Origin: Auanema rhodensis
Lineage: Eukaryota > Nematoda > Chromadorea > Rhabditida > Rhabditidae
Length of the DNA stretch: 64,000 bases
Assembly: GCA_964057225.1 (NCBI GenBank)
Contig: OZ059894.1
Coordinates: forward strand, 1,550,001 to 1,614,000
Direction: 5' to 3'
A model generated the notes under the pieces. That model worked only from the letters and a program-made list of their open reading frames with translations. It ran no database searches and was not told the DNA's origin. The position numbers were made by a program, and so were the translations under genes. Shown here in pieces: positions 39,501 to 52,299 of this stretch (positions within the stretch are counted from its first letter, which is position 1; each line of letters opens with the position of its first letter).

Positions 39501-42471
39501 AATCCGCATCGAATGCACTATACTAAATTGATGAACGCTTAATACAAAAATTAGTTATGATCGTTTGAAAAATGATGCATTAGTGTATGTTGAGTTTCCA
39601 TGTACACTCAACATTGCTTCCAAAAACATTTTGACAAAAATTTTTTCGAAAAATTTCAAAATATTTTAGCAAAAAGTATATGTTTTTAGATTCCTTTTTT
39701 CAAGGCAAAGACGATGGACAATGTTATTCAACGAAAAAATTAATTCTTCAGGGTGAAAATCGAGGATATAAGTGTGAACTTATATCAGTTGATATCTCGG
39801 TGCATTTTTAAGCTAGCGCAAATCTGATAACACAGATCGACGCAGCTTGAAAATCCGCATCGAATGCACTATACTAAATTGATGAACGCTTAATACAAAA
39901 ATTAGTTATGATCGTTTGAAAAATGATGCATTAGTGTATGTTGAGTTTCCATGTACACTCAACATTGCTTCCAAAAACATTTTGACAAAAATTTTTTCGA
40001 AAAATTTCAAAATATTTTAGCAAAAAGTATATGTTTTTAGATTCCTTTTTTCAAGGCAAAGACGATGGACAATGTTATTCAACGAAAAAATTAATTCTTC
40101 AGGGTGAAAATCGAGGATATAAGTGTGAACTTATATCAGTTGATATCTCGGTGCATTTTTAAGCTAGCGCAAATCTGATAACACAGATCGACGCAGCTTG
40201 AAAATCCGCATCGAATGCACTATACTAAATTGATGAACGCTTAATACAAAAATTAGTTATGATCGTTTGAAAAATGATGCATTAGTGTATGTTGAGTTTC
40301 CATGTACACTCAACATTGCTTCCAAAAACATTTTGACAAAAATTTTTTCGAAAAATTTCAAAATATTTTAGCAAAAAGTATATGTTTTTAGATTCCTTTT
40401 TTCAAGGCAAAGACGATGGACAATGTTATTCAACGAAAAAATTAATTCTTCAGGGTGAAAATCGAGGATATAAGTGTGAACTTATATCAGTTGATATCTC
40501 GGTGCATTTTTAAGCTAGCGCAAATCTGATAACACAGATCGACGCAGCTTGAAAATCCGCATCGAATGCACTATACTACATTGAGGAACGCTTAATACAA
40601 AAATTAGTTATGATCGTTTGAAAAATGATGCATTAGTGTATGTTGAGTTTCCATGTACACTCAACATAGCTTCCAAAAACATTTTGACAAAAATTTTTTC
40701 GAAAAATTTCAGAATAATTTAGCAAAAAGTAGATGTTTTTAGATTTCTTTTTTCAAGGCAAAGACGATGGACAATGTTATTCAACGAAAAAATTAATTCT
40801 TCAGGGTGAAAATCGAGGATATAAGTGTGAACTTATATCAGTTGATATCTCGGTGCATTTTTAAGCTAGCGCAAATCTGATAACACAGATCGACGCAGCT
40901 TGAAAATCCGCATCGAATGCACTATACTACTTTGAGAAACGCTTAATACAAAAATTAGTTATGATCGTTTGAAAAATGATGCATTAGTGTATGTTGAGTT
41001 TCCATGTACACTCAACATAGCTTCCAAAAACATTTTGACAAAAATTTTTTCGAAAAATTTCAGAATAATTTAGCAAAAAGTAGATGTTTTTAGATTTCTT
41101 TTTTCAAGGCAAAGACGATGGACAATGTTATTCAACGAAAAAATTAATTCTTCAGGGTGAAAATCGAGGATATAAGTGTGAACTTATATCAGTTGATATC
41201 TCGGTGCATTTTTAAGCTAGCGCAAATCTGATAACACAGATCGACGCAGCTTGAAAATCCGCATCGAATGCACTATACTACTTTGAGAAACGCTTAATAC
41301 AAAAATTAGTTATGATCGTTTGAAAAATGATGCATTAGTGTATGTTGAGTTTCCATGTACACTCAACATTGCTTCCAAAAACATTTTGACAAAAATTTTT
41401 TCGAAAAATTTCAAAATATTTTAGCAAAAAGTATATGTTTTTAGATTCCTTTTTTCAAGGCAAAGACGATGGACAATGTTATTCAACGAAAAAATTAATT
41501 CTTCAGGGTGAAAATCGAGGATATAAGTGTGAACTTATATCAGTTGATATCTCGGTGCATTTTTAAGCTAGCGCAAATCTGATAACACAGATCGACGCAG
41601 CTTGAAAATCCGCATCGAATGCACTATACTAAATTGATGAACGCTTAATACAAAAATTAGTTATGATCGTTTGAAAAATGATGCATTAGTGTATGTTGAG
41701 TTTCCATGTACACTCAACATTGCTTCCAAAAACATTTTGACAAAAATTTTTTCGAAAAATTTCAAAATATTTTAGCAAAAAGTATATGTTTTTAGATTCC
41801 TTTTTTCAAGGCAAAGACGATGGACAATGTTATTCAACGAAAAAATTAATTCTTCAGGGTGAAAATCGAGGATATAAGTGTGAACTTATATCAGTTGATA
41901 TCTCGGTGCATTTTTAAGCTAGCGCAAATCTGATAACACAGATCGACGCAGCTTGAAAATCCGCATCGAATGCACTATACTAAATTGATGAACGCTTAAT
42001 ACAAAAATTAGTTATGATCGTTTGAAAAATGATGCATTAGTGTATGTTGAGTTTCCATGTACACTCAACATTGCTTCCAAAAACATTTTGACAAAAATTT
42101 TTTCGAAAAATTTCAAAATATTTTAGCAAAAAGTATATGTTTTTAGATTCCTTTTTTCAAGGCAAAGACGATGGACAATGTTATTCAACGAAAAAATTAA
42201 TTCTTCAGGGTGAAAATCGAGGATATAAGTGTGAACTTATATCAGTTGATATCTCGGTGCATTTTTAAGCTAGCGCAAATCTGATAACACAGATCGACGC
42301 AGCTTGAAAATCCGCATCGAATGCACTATACTAAATTGATGAACGCTTAATACAAAAATTAGTTATGATCGTTTGAAAAATGATGCATTAGTGTATGTTG
42401 AGTTTCCATGTACACTCAACATTGCTTCCAAAAACATTTTGACAAAAATTTTTTCGAAAAATTTCAAAATA
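36505..42471. repeat. Eleven-monomer (3861-bp) HOR, one full and one partial copy
   Basis: Units 36505, 36856 and 37207 match 40366, 40717 and 41068 (gaGgaacgc with acatAgc; gatttc with acttTgag; then a cattgc/atattttag tail). Each trio is followed by a run of monomers with ctaAattgaTgaacgc and agtaTatg. The first copy spans 36505-40365; the second continues from 40366 and runs into the next HOR at 42472. In the first copy the run of ctaaattgatg units is interrupted by 38962 (acttTgag). Confidence 0.85.
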
Positions 42472-44577
42472 TTTTAGCAAAAAGTATATGTTTTTAGATT
42501 CCTTTTTTCAAGGCAAAGACGATGGACAATGTTATTCAACGAAAAAATTAATTCTTCAGGGTGAAAATCGAGGATATAAGTGTGAACTTATATCAGTTGA
42601 TATCTCGGTGCATTTTTAAGCTAGCGCAAATCTGATAACACAGATCGACGCAGCTTGAAAATCCGCATCGAATGCACTATACTAAATTGATGAACGCTTA
42701 ATACAAAAATTAGTTATGATCGTTTGAAAAATGATGCATTAGTGTATGTTGAGTTTCCATGTACACTCAACATTGCTTCCAAAAACATTTTGACAAAAAT
42801 TTTTTCGAAAAATTTCAAAATATTTCAGCAAAAAGTAGATGTTTTTAGATTTCTTTTTTCAAGGCAAAGACGATGGACAATGTTATTCAACGAAAAAATT
42901 AATTCTTCAGGGTGAAAATCGAGGATATAAGTGTGAACTTATATCAGTTGATATCTCGGTGCATTTTTAAGCTAGCGCAAATCTGATAACACAGATCGAC
43001 GCAGCTTGAAAATCCGCATCGAATGCACTATACTACTTTGAGAAACGCTTAATACAAAAATTAGTTATGATCGTTTGAAAAATGATGCATTAGTGTATGT
43101 TGAGTTTCCATGTACACTCAACATTGCTTCCAAAAACATTTTGACAAAAATTTTTTCGAAAAATTTCAAATTAATTTAGCAGAAAGTATATGTTTTTAGA
43201 TTCCTTTTTTCAAGGCAAAGACGATGGACAATGTTATTCAACGAAAAAATTAATTCTTCAGGGTGAAAATCGAGGATATAAGTGTGAACTTATATCAGTT
43301 GATATCTCGGTGCATTTTTAAGCTAGCGCAAATCTGATAACACAGATCGACGCAGCTTGAAAATCCGCATCTAATGCACTATACTACTTTGAGAAACGCT
43401 TAATACAAAAATTAGTTATGATCGTTTGAAAAATGATGCATTAGTGTATGTTGAGTTTCCATGTACACTCAACATTGCTTCCAAAAACATTTTGACAAAA
43501 ATTTTTTCGAAAAATTTCAAAATAATTTAGCAAAAAGTAGATGTTTTTAGATTCTTTTTTTCAAGGCGAAGACGATCGACAATGTTATTCAACGAAAAAA
43601 TTAATTCTTCAGGGTGAAAATCGAGGATATAAGTGTGAACTTATATCAGTTGATATCTCGGTGCATTTTTAAGCTAGCGCAAATCTGATAACACAGATCG
43701 ACGCAGCTTAAAAATCCGCATCGAATGCACTATACTTCATTGAGGAACGCTTAATACAAAAATTAGTTATGATCGTTTGAAAAATGATGCATTAGTGTAT
43801 GTTGAGTTTCCATGTACACTCAACATAGCTTCCAAAAACATTTTGACAAAAATTTTTTCGAAAAATTTCAAAATAATTTAGCAAAAAGTAGATGTTTTTA
43901 GATTCCTTTTTTCAAGGCAAAGACGATGGACAATGTTATTCAACGAAAAAATTAATTCTTCAGGGTGAAAATCGAGGATATAAGTGTGAACTTATATCAG
44001 TTGATATCTCGGTGCATTTTTAAGCTAGCGCAAATCTGATAACACAGATCGACGCAGCTTGAAAATCCGCATCGAATGCACTATACTACATTGAGGAACG
44101 CTTAATACAAAAATTAGTTATGATCGTTTGAAAAATGATGCATTAGTGTATGTTGAGTTTCCATGTACACTCAACATTGCTTCCAAAAACATTTTGACAA
44201 AAATTTTTTCGAAAAATTTCAGAATAATTTAGCAAAAAGTAGATGTTTTTAGATTCCTTTTTTCAAGGCAAAGACGATGGACAATGTTATTCAACGAAAA
44301 AATTAATTCTTCAGGGTGAAAATCGAGGATATAAGTGTGAACTTATATCAGTTGATATCTCGGTGCATTTTTAAGCTAGCGCAAATCTGATAACACAGAT
44401 CGACGCAGCTTGAAAATCCGCATCGAATGCACTATACTACTTTGAGAAACGCTTAATACAAAAATTAGTTATGATCGTTTGAAAAATGATGCATTAGTGT
44501 ATGTTGAGTTTCCATGTACACTCAACATTGCTTCCAAAAACATTTTGACAAAAATTTTTTCGAAAAATTTCAAATTA
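42472..44577. repeat. Six-monomer HOR copy 1
   Basis: The order is 42472 (ctaaattgatg, tail atattTCagc), 42823 (gatttc, acttTgag), 43174 (agtaTatg, gcatcTaatgc), 43525 (gattcTtttttt, aggcGaag, gatCgac, acttCattgaGg), 43876 (attgaGg) and 44227 (acttTgag, aaatTaatttagcaG). The same series follows from 44578 with one added monomer. Confidence 0.87.
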
Positions 44578-47034
44578 ATTTAGCAGAAAGTATATGTTTT
44601 TAGATTCCTTTTTTCAAGGCAAAGACGATGGACAATGTTATTCAACGAAAAAATTAATTCTTCAGGGTGAAAATCGAGGATATAAGTGTGAACTTATATC
44701 AGTTGATATCTCGGTGCATTTTTAAGCTAGCGCAAATCTGATAACACAGATCGACGCAGCTTGAAAATCCGCATCGAATGCACTATACTAAATTGATGAA
44801 CGCTTAATACAAAAATTAGTTATGATCGTTTGAAAAATGATGCATTAGTGTATGTTGAGTTTCCATGTACACTCAACATTGCTTCCAAAAACATTTTGAC
44901 AAAAATTTTTTCGAAAAATTTCAAAATATTTCAGCAAAAAGTAGATGTTTTTAGATTTCTTTTTTCAAGGCAAAGACGATGGACAATGTTATTCAACGAA
45001 AAAATTAATTCTTCAGGGTGAAAATCGAGGATATAAGTGTGAACTTATATCAGTTGATATCTCGGTGCATTTTTAAGCTAGCGCAAATCTGATAACACAG
45101 ATCGACGCAGCTTGAAAATCCGCATCGAATGCACTATACTACTTTGAGAAACGCTTAATACAAAAATTAGTTATGATCGTTTGAAAAATGATGCATTAGT
45201 GTATGTTGAGTTTCCATGTACACTCAACATTGCTTCCAAAAACATTTTGACAAAAATTTTTTCGAAAAATTTCAAATTAATTTAGCAGAAAGTATATGTT
45301 TTTAGATTCCTTTTTTCAAGGCAAAGACGATGGACAATGTTATTCAACGAAAAAATTAATTCTTCAGGGTGAAAATCGAGGATATAAGTGTGAACTTATA
45401 TCAGTTGATATCTCGGTGCATTTTTAAGCTAGCGCAAATCTGATAACACAGATCGACGCAGCTTGAAAATCCGCATCGAATGCACTATACTACTTTGAGA
45501 AACGCTTAATACAAAAATCAGTTATGATCGTTTGAAAAATGATGCATTAGTGTATGTTGAGTTTCCATGTACACTCAACATTGCTTCCAAAAACATTTTG
45601 ACAAAAATTTTTTCGAAAAATTTCAAATTAATTTAGCAGAAAGTATATGTTTTTAGATTCCTTTTTTCAAGGCAAAGACGATGGACAATGTTATTCAACG
45701 AAAAAATTAATTCTTCAGGGTGAAAATCGAGGATATAAGTGTGAACTTATATCAGTTGATATCTCGGTGCATTTTTAAGCTAGCGCAAATCTGATAACAC
45801 AGATCGACGCAGCTTGAAAATCCGCATCTAATGCACTATACTACTTTGAGAAACGCTTAATACAAAAATTAGTTATGATCGTTTGAAAAATGATGCATTA
45901 GTGTATGTTGAGTTTCCATGTACACTCAACATTGCTTCCAAAAACATTTTGACAAAAATTTTTTCGAAAAATTTCAAAATAATTTAGCAAAAAGTAGATG
46001 TTTTTAGATTCTTTTTTTCAAGGCGAAGACGATCGACAATGTTATTCAACGAAAAAATTAATTCTTCAGGGTGAAAATCGAGGATATAAGTGTGAACTTA
46101 TATCAGTTGATATCTCGGTGCATTTTTAAGCTAGCGCAAATCTGATAACACAGATCGACGCAGCTTAAAAATCCGCATCGAATGCACTATACTTCATTGA
46201 GGAACGCTTAATACAAAAATTAGTTATGATCGTTTGAAAAATGATGCATTAGTGTATGTTGAGTTTCCATGTACACTCAACATAGCTTCCAAAAACATTT
46301 TGACAAAAATTTTTTCGAAAAATTTCAAAATAATTTAGCAAAAAGTAGATGTTTTTAGATTCCTTTTTTCAAGGCAAAGACGATGGACAATGTTATTCAA
46401 CGAAAAAATTAATTCTTCAGGGTGAAAATCGAGGATATAAGTGTGAACTTATATCAGTTGATATCTCGGTGCATTTTTAAGCTAGCGCAAATCTGATAAC
46501 ACAGATCGACGCAGCTTGAAAATCCGCATCGAATGCACTATACTACATTGAGGAACGCTTAATACAAAAATTAGTTATGATCGTTTGAAAAATGATGCAT
46601 TAGTGTATGTTGAGTTTCCATGTACACTCAACATTGCTTCCAAAAACATTTTGACAAAAATTTTTTCGAAAAATTTCAGAATAATTTAGCAAAAAGTAGA
46701 TGTTTTTAGATTCCTTTTTTCAAGGCAAAGACGATGGACAATGTTATTCAACGAAAAAATTAATTCTTCAGGGTGAAAATCGAGGATATAAGTGTGAACT
46801 TATATCAGTTGATATCTCGGTGCATTTTTAAGCTAGCGCAAATCTGATAACACAGATCGACGCAGCTTGAAAATCCGCATCGAATGCACTATACTACTTT
46901 GAGAAACGCTTAATACAAAAATTAGTTATGATCGTTTGAAAAATGATGCATTAGTGTATGTTGAGTTTCCATGTACACTCAACATTGCTTCCAAAAACAT
47001 TTTGACAAAAATTTTTTCGAAAAATTTCAAATTA
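44578..47034. repeat. Seven-monomer copy 2 of the 42-kb HOR, one extra monomer
   Basis: Units 44578 and 44929 match 42472 and 42823 (2106-bp spacing). Unit 45280 (private aaaatCagttatg) is extra. Units 45631, 45982, 46333 and 46684 match 43174, 43525, 43876 and 44227 (2457-bp spacing). The duplication carries the atattTCagc change, which is why an identical 63-codon open frame appears at 42724 and 44830. Confidence 0.87.
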
Positions 47035-50000
47035 ATTTAGCAGAAAGTATATGTTTTTAGATTCCTTTTTTCAAGGCAAAGACGATGGACAATGTTATTC
47101 AACGAAAAAATTAATTCTTCAGGGTGAAAATCGAGGATATAAGTGTGAACTTATATCAGTTGATATCTCGGTGCATTTTTAAGCTAGCGCAAATCTGATA
47201 ACACAGATCGACGCAGCTTGAAAATCCGCATCTAATGCACTATACTACTTTGAGAAACGCTTAATACAAAAATTAGTTATGATCGTTTGAAAAATGATGC
47301 ATTAGTGTATGTTGAGTTTCCATGTACACTCAACATTGCTTCCAAAAACATTTTGACAAGAATTTTTTCGAAAAATTTCAGAATAATTTAGCAAAAAGTA
47401 GATGTTTTTAGATTTCTTTTTTCAAGGCAAAGACGATGGACAATGTTATTCAACGAAAAAATTAATTCTTCAGGGTGAAAATCGAGGATATAAGTGTGAA
47501 CTTATATCAGTTGATATCTCGGTGCATTTTTAAGCTAGCGCAAATCTGATAACACAGATCGACGCAGCTTGAAAATCCGCATCTAATGCACTATACTACT
47601 TTGGGAAACGCTTAATACAAAAATTAGTTATGATCGTTTGAAAAATGATGCATTAGTGTATGTTGAGTTTCCATGTACACTCAACATTGCTTCCAAAAAC
47701 ATTTTGACAAAAATTTTTTCGAAAAATTTCAGAATAATTTAGCAAAAAGTAGATGTTTTTAGATTCCTTTTTTCAAGGCAAAGACGATGGACAATGTTAT
47801 TCAACGAAAAAATTAATTCTTCAGGGTGAAAATCGAGGATATAAGTGTGAACTTATATCAGTTGATATCTCGGTGCATTTTTAAGCTAGCGCAAATCTGA
47901 TAACACAGATCGACGCAGCTTGAAAATCCGCATCGAATGCACTATACTACTTTGAGAAACGCTTAATACAAAAATTAGTTATGATCGTTTGAAAAATGAT
48001 GCATTAGTGTATGTTGAGTTTCCATGTACACTCAACATTGCTTCCAAAAACATTTTGACAAAAATTTTTTCGAAAAATTTCAGAATAATTTAGCAAAAAG
48101 TAGATGTTTTTAGATTCCTTTTTTCAAGGCAAAGACGATGGACAATGTTATTCAACGAAAAAATTAATTCTTCAGGGTGAAAATCGAGGATATAAGTGTG
48201 AACTTATATCAGTTGATATCTCGGTGCATTTTTAAGCTAGCGCAAATCTGATAACACAGATCGACGCAGCTTGAAAATCCGCATCTAATGCACTATACTA
48301 CTTTGAGAAACGCTTAATACAAAAATTAGTTATGATCGTTTGAAAAATGATGCATTAGTGTATGTTGAGTTTCCATGTACACTTAACATTGCTTCCAAAA
48401 ACATTTTGACAAAAATTTTTTCGAAAAATTTCAAAATATTTTAGCAAAAAGTAGATGTTTTTAGATTTCTTTTTTCAAGGCAAAGACGATGGACAATGTT
48501 ATTCAACGAAAAAATTAATTCTTCAGGGTGAAAATCGAGGATATAAGTGTGAACTTATATCAGTTGATATCTCGGTGCATTTTTAAGCTAGCGCAAATCT
48601 GATAACACAGATCGACGCAGCTTAAAAATCCGCATCGAATGCACTATACTACTTTGAGAAACGCTTAATACAAAAATTAGTTATGATCGTTTGAAAAATG
48701 ATGCATTAGTGTATGTTGAGTTTCCATGTACACTCAACATTGCTTCCAAAAACATTTTGACAAAAATTTTTTCGAAAAATTTCAAAATATTTTAGCAAAA
48801 AGTAGATGTTTTTAGATTCCTTTTTTCAAGGCAAAGACGATGGACAATGTTATTCAACGAAAAAATTAATTCTTCAGGGTGAAAATCGAGGATATAAGTG
48901 TGAACTTATATCAGTTGATATCTCGGTGCATTTTTAAGCTAGCGCAAATCTGATAACACAGATCGACGCAGCTTGAAAATCCGCATCTAATGCACTATAC
49001 TACTTTGAGAAACGCTTAATACAAAAATTAGTTATGATCGTTTGAAAAATGATGCATTAGTGTATGTTGAGTTTCCATGTACACTCAACATTGCTTCCAA
49101 AAACATTTTGACAAAAATTTTTTCGAAAAATTTCAGAATAATTTAGCAAAAAGTAGATGTTTTTAGATTTCTTTTTTCAAGGCAAAGACGATGGACAATG
49201 TTATTCAACGAAAAAATTAATTCTTCAGGGTGAAAATCGAGGATATAAGTGTGAACTTATATCAGTTGATATCTCGGTGCATTTTTAAGCTAGCGCAAAT
49301 CTGATAACACAGATCGACGCAGCTTGAAAATCCGCATCTAATGCACTATACTACTTTGAGAAACGCTTAATACAAAAATTAGTTATGATCGTTTGAAAAA
49401 TGATGCATTAGTGTATGTTGAGTTTCCATGTACACTCAACATTGCTTCCAAAAACATTTTGACAAAAATTTTTTCGAAAAATTTCAGAATAATTTAGCAA
49501 AAAGTAGATGTTTTTAGATTCCTTTTTTCAAGGCAAAGACGATGGACAATGTTATTCAACGAAAAAATTAATTCTTCAGGGTGAAAATCGAGGATATAAG
49601 TGTGAACTTATATCAGTTGATATCTCGGTGCATTTTTAAGCTAGCGCAAATCTGATAACACAGATCGACGCAGCTTAAAAATCCGCATCGAATGCACTAT
49701 ACTACATTGAGAAACGCTTAATACAAAAATTAGTTATGATCGTTTGAAAAATGATGCATTAGTGTATGTTGAGTTTCCATGTACACTCAACATTGCTTCC
49801 AAAAACATTTTGACAAAAATTTTTTCGAAAAATTTCAAATTAATTTAGCAGAAAGTATATGTTTTTAGATTCCTTTTTTCAAGGCAAAGACGATGGACAA
49901 TGTTATTCAACGAAAAAATTAATTCTTCAGGGTGAAAATCGAGGATATAAGTGTGAACTTATATCAGTTGATATCTCGGTGCATTTTTAAGCTAGCGCAA

Positions 50001-52299
50001 ATCTGATAACACAGATCGACGCAGCTTAAAAATCCGCATCGAATGCACTATACTACATTGAGAAACGCTTAATACAAAAATTAGTTATGATCGTTTGAAA
50101 AATGATGCATTAGTGTATGTTGAGTTTCCATGTACACTCAACATTGCTTCCAAAAACATTTTGACAAAAATTTTTTCGAAAAATTTCAGAATAATTTAGC
50201 AAAAAGTAGATGTTTTTAGATTCCTTTTTTCAAGGCAAAGACGATGGACAATGTTATTCAACGAAAAAATTAATTCTTCAGGGTGAAAATCGAGGATATA
50301 AGTGTGAACTTATATCAGTTGATATCTCGGTGCATTTTTAAGCTAGCGCAAATCTGATAACACAGATCGACGCAGCTTAAAAATCCGCATCGAATGCACT
50401 ATACTACATTGAGGAACGCTTAATACAAAAATTAGTTATGATCGTTTGAAAAATGATGCATTAGTGTATGTTGAGTTTCCATGTACACTCAACATTGCTT
50501 CCAAAAACATTTTGACAAAAATTTTTTCGAAAAATTTCAAATTAATTTAGCAGAAAGTATATGTTTTTAGATTCCTTTTTTCAAGGCAAAGACGATGGAC
50601 AATGTTATTCAACGAAAAAATTAATTCTTCAGGGTGAAAATCGAGGATATAAGTGTGAACTTATATCAGTTGATATCTCGGTGCATTTTTAAGCTAGCGC
50701 AAATCTGATAACACAGATCGACGCAGCTTAAAAATCCGCATCGAATGCACTATACTACATTGAGAAACGCTTAATACAAAAATTAGTTATGATCGTTTGA
50801 AAAATGATGCATTAGTGTATGTTGAGTTTCCATGTACACTCAACATTGCTTCCAAAAACATTTTGACAAAAATTTTTTCGAAAAATTTCAGAATAATTTA
50901 GCAAAAAGTAGATGTTTTTAGATTCCTTTTTTCAAGGCAAAGACGATGGACAATGTTATTCAACGAAAAAATTAATTCTTCAGGGTGAAAATCGAGGATA
51001 TAAGTGTGAACTTATATCAGTTGATATCTCGGTGCATTTTTAAGCTAGCGCAAATCTGATAACACAGATCGACGCAGCTTGAAAATCCGCATCGAATGCA
51101 CTATACTACATTGAGGAACGCTTAATACAAAAATTAGTTATGATCGTTTGAAAAATGATGCATTAGTGTATGTTGAGTTTCCATGTACACTCAACATAGC
51201 TTCCAAAAACATTTTGACAAAAATTTTTTCGAAAAATTTCAGAATAATTTAGCAAAAAGTAGATGTTTTTAGATTCCTTTTTTCAAGGCAAAGACGATGG
51301 ACAATGTTATTCAACGAAAAAATTAATTCTTCAGGGTGAAAATCGAGGATATAAGTGTGAACTTATATCAGTTGATATCTCGGTGCATTTTTAAGCTAGC
51401 GCAAATCTGATAACACAGATCGACGCAGCTTGAAAATCCGCATCGAATGCACTATACTACATTGAGGAACGCTTAATACAAAAATTAGTTATGATCGTTT
51501 GAAAAATGATGCATTAGTGTATGTTGAGTTTCCATGTACACTCAACATAGCTTCCAAAAACATTTTGACAAAAATTTTTTCGAAAAATTTCAGAATAATT
51601 TAGCAAAAAGTAGATGTTTTTAGATTCCTTTTTTCAAGGCAAAGACGATGGACAATGTTATTCAACGAAAAAATTAATTCTTCAGGGTGAAAATCGAGGA
51701 TATAAGTGTGAACTTATATCAGTTGATATCTCGGTGCATTTTTAAGCTAGCGCAAATCTGATAACACAGATCGACGCAGCTTGAAAATCCGCATCGAATG
51801 CACTATACTACATTGAGGAACGCTTAATACAAAAATTAGTTATGATCGTTTGAAAAATGATGCATTAGTGTATGTTGAGTTTCCATGTACACTCAACATA
51901 GCTTCCAAAAACATTTTGACAAAAATTTTTTCGAAAAATTTCAGAATAATTTAGCAAAAAGTAGATGTTTTTAGATTTCTTTTTTCAAGGCAAAGACGAT
52001 GGACAATGTTATTCAACGAAAAAATTAATTCTTCAGGGTGAAAATCGAGGATATAAGTGTGAACTTATATCAGTTGATATCTCGGTGCATTTTTAAGCTA
52101 GCGCAAATCTGATAACACAGATCGACGCAGCTTGAAAATCCGCATCGAATGCACTATACTACATTGAGGAACGCTTAATACAAAAATTAGTTATGATCGT
52201 TTGAAAAATGATGCATTAGTGTATGTTGAGTTTCCATGTACACTCAACATTGCTTCCAAAAACATTTTGACAAAAATTTTTTCGAAAAATTTCAAAATA

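Noticed and set aside
42724-42915. 63-codon open reading frame
   Set aside because: It starts at TTG, lies wholly in satellite DNA, is opened by one T-to-C change at a usual TAG, and has no recognisable domain. The same frame is closed in the other units.
44830-45021. Second, identical 63-codon open reading frame
   Set aside because: It is the copy of the 42724 frame carried by the 42472/44578 segment duplication (2106 bp apart), so it is not independent evidence of a gene.
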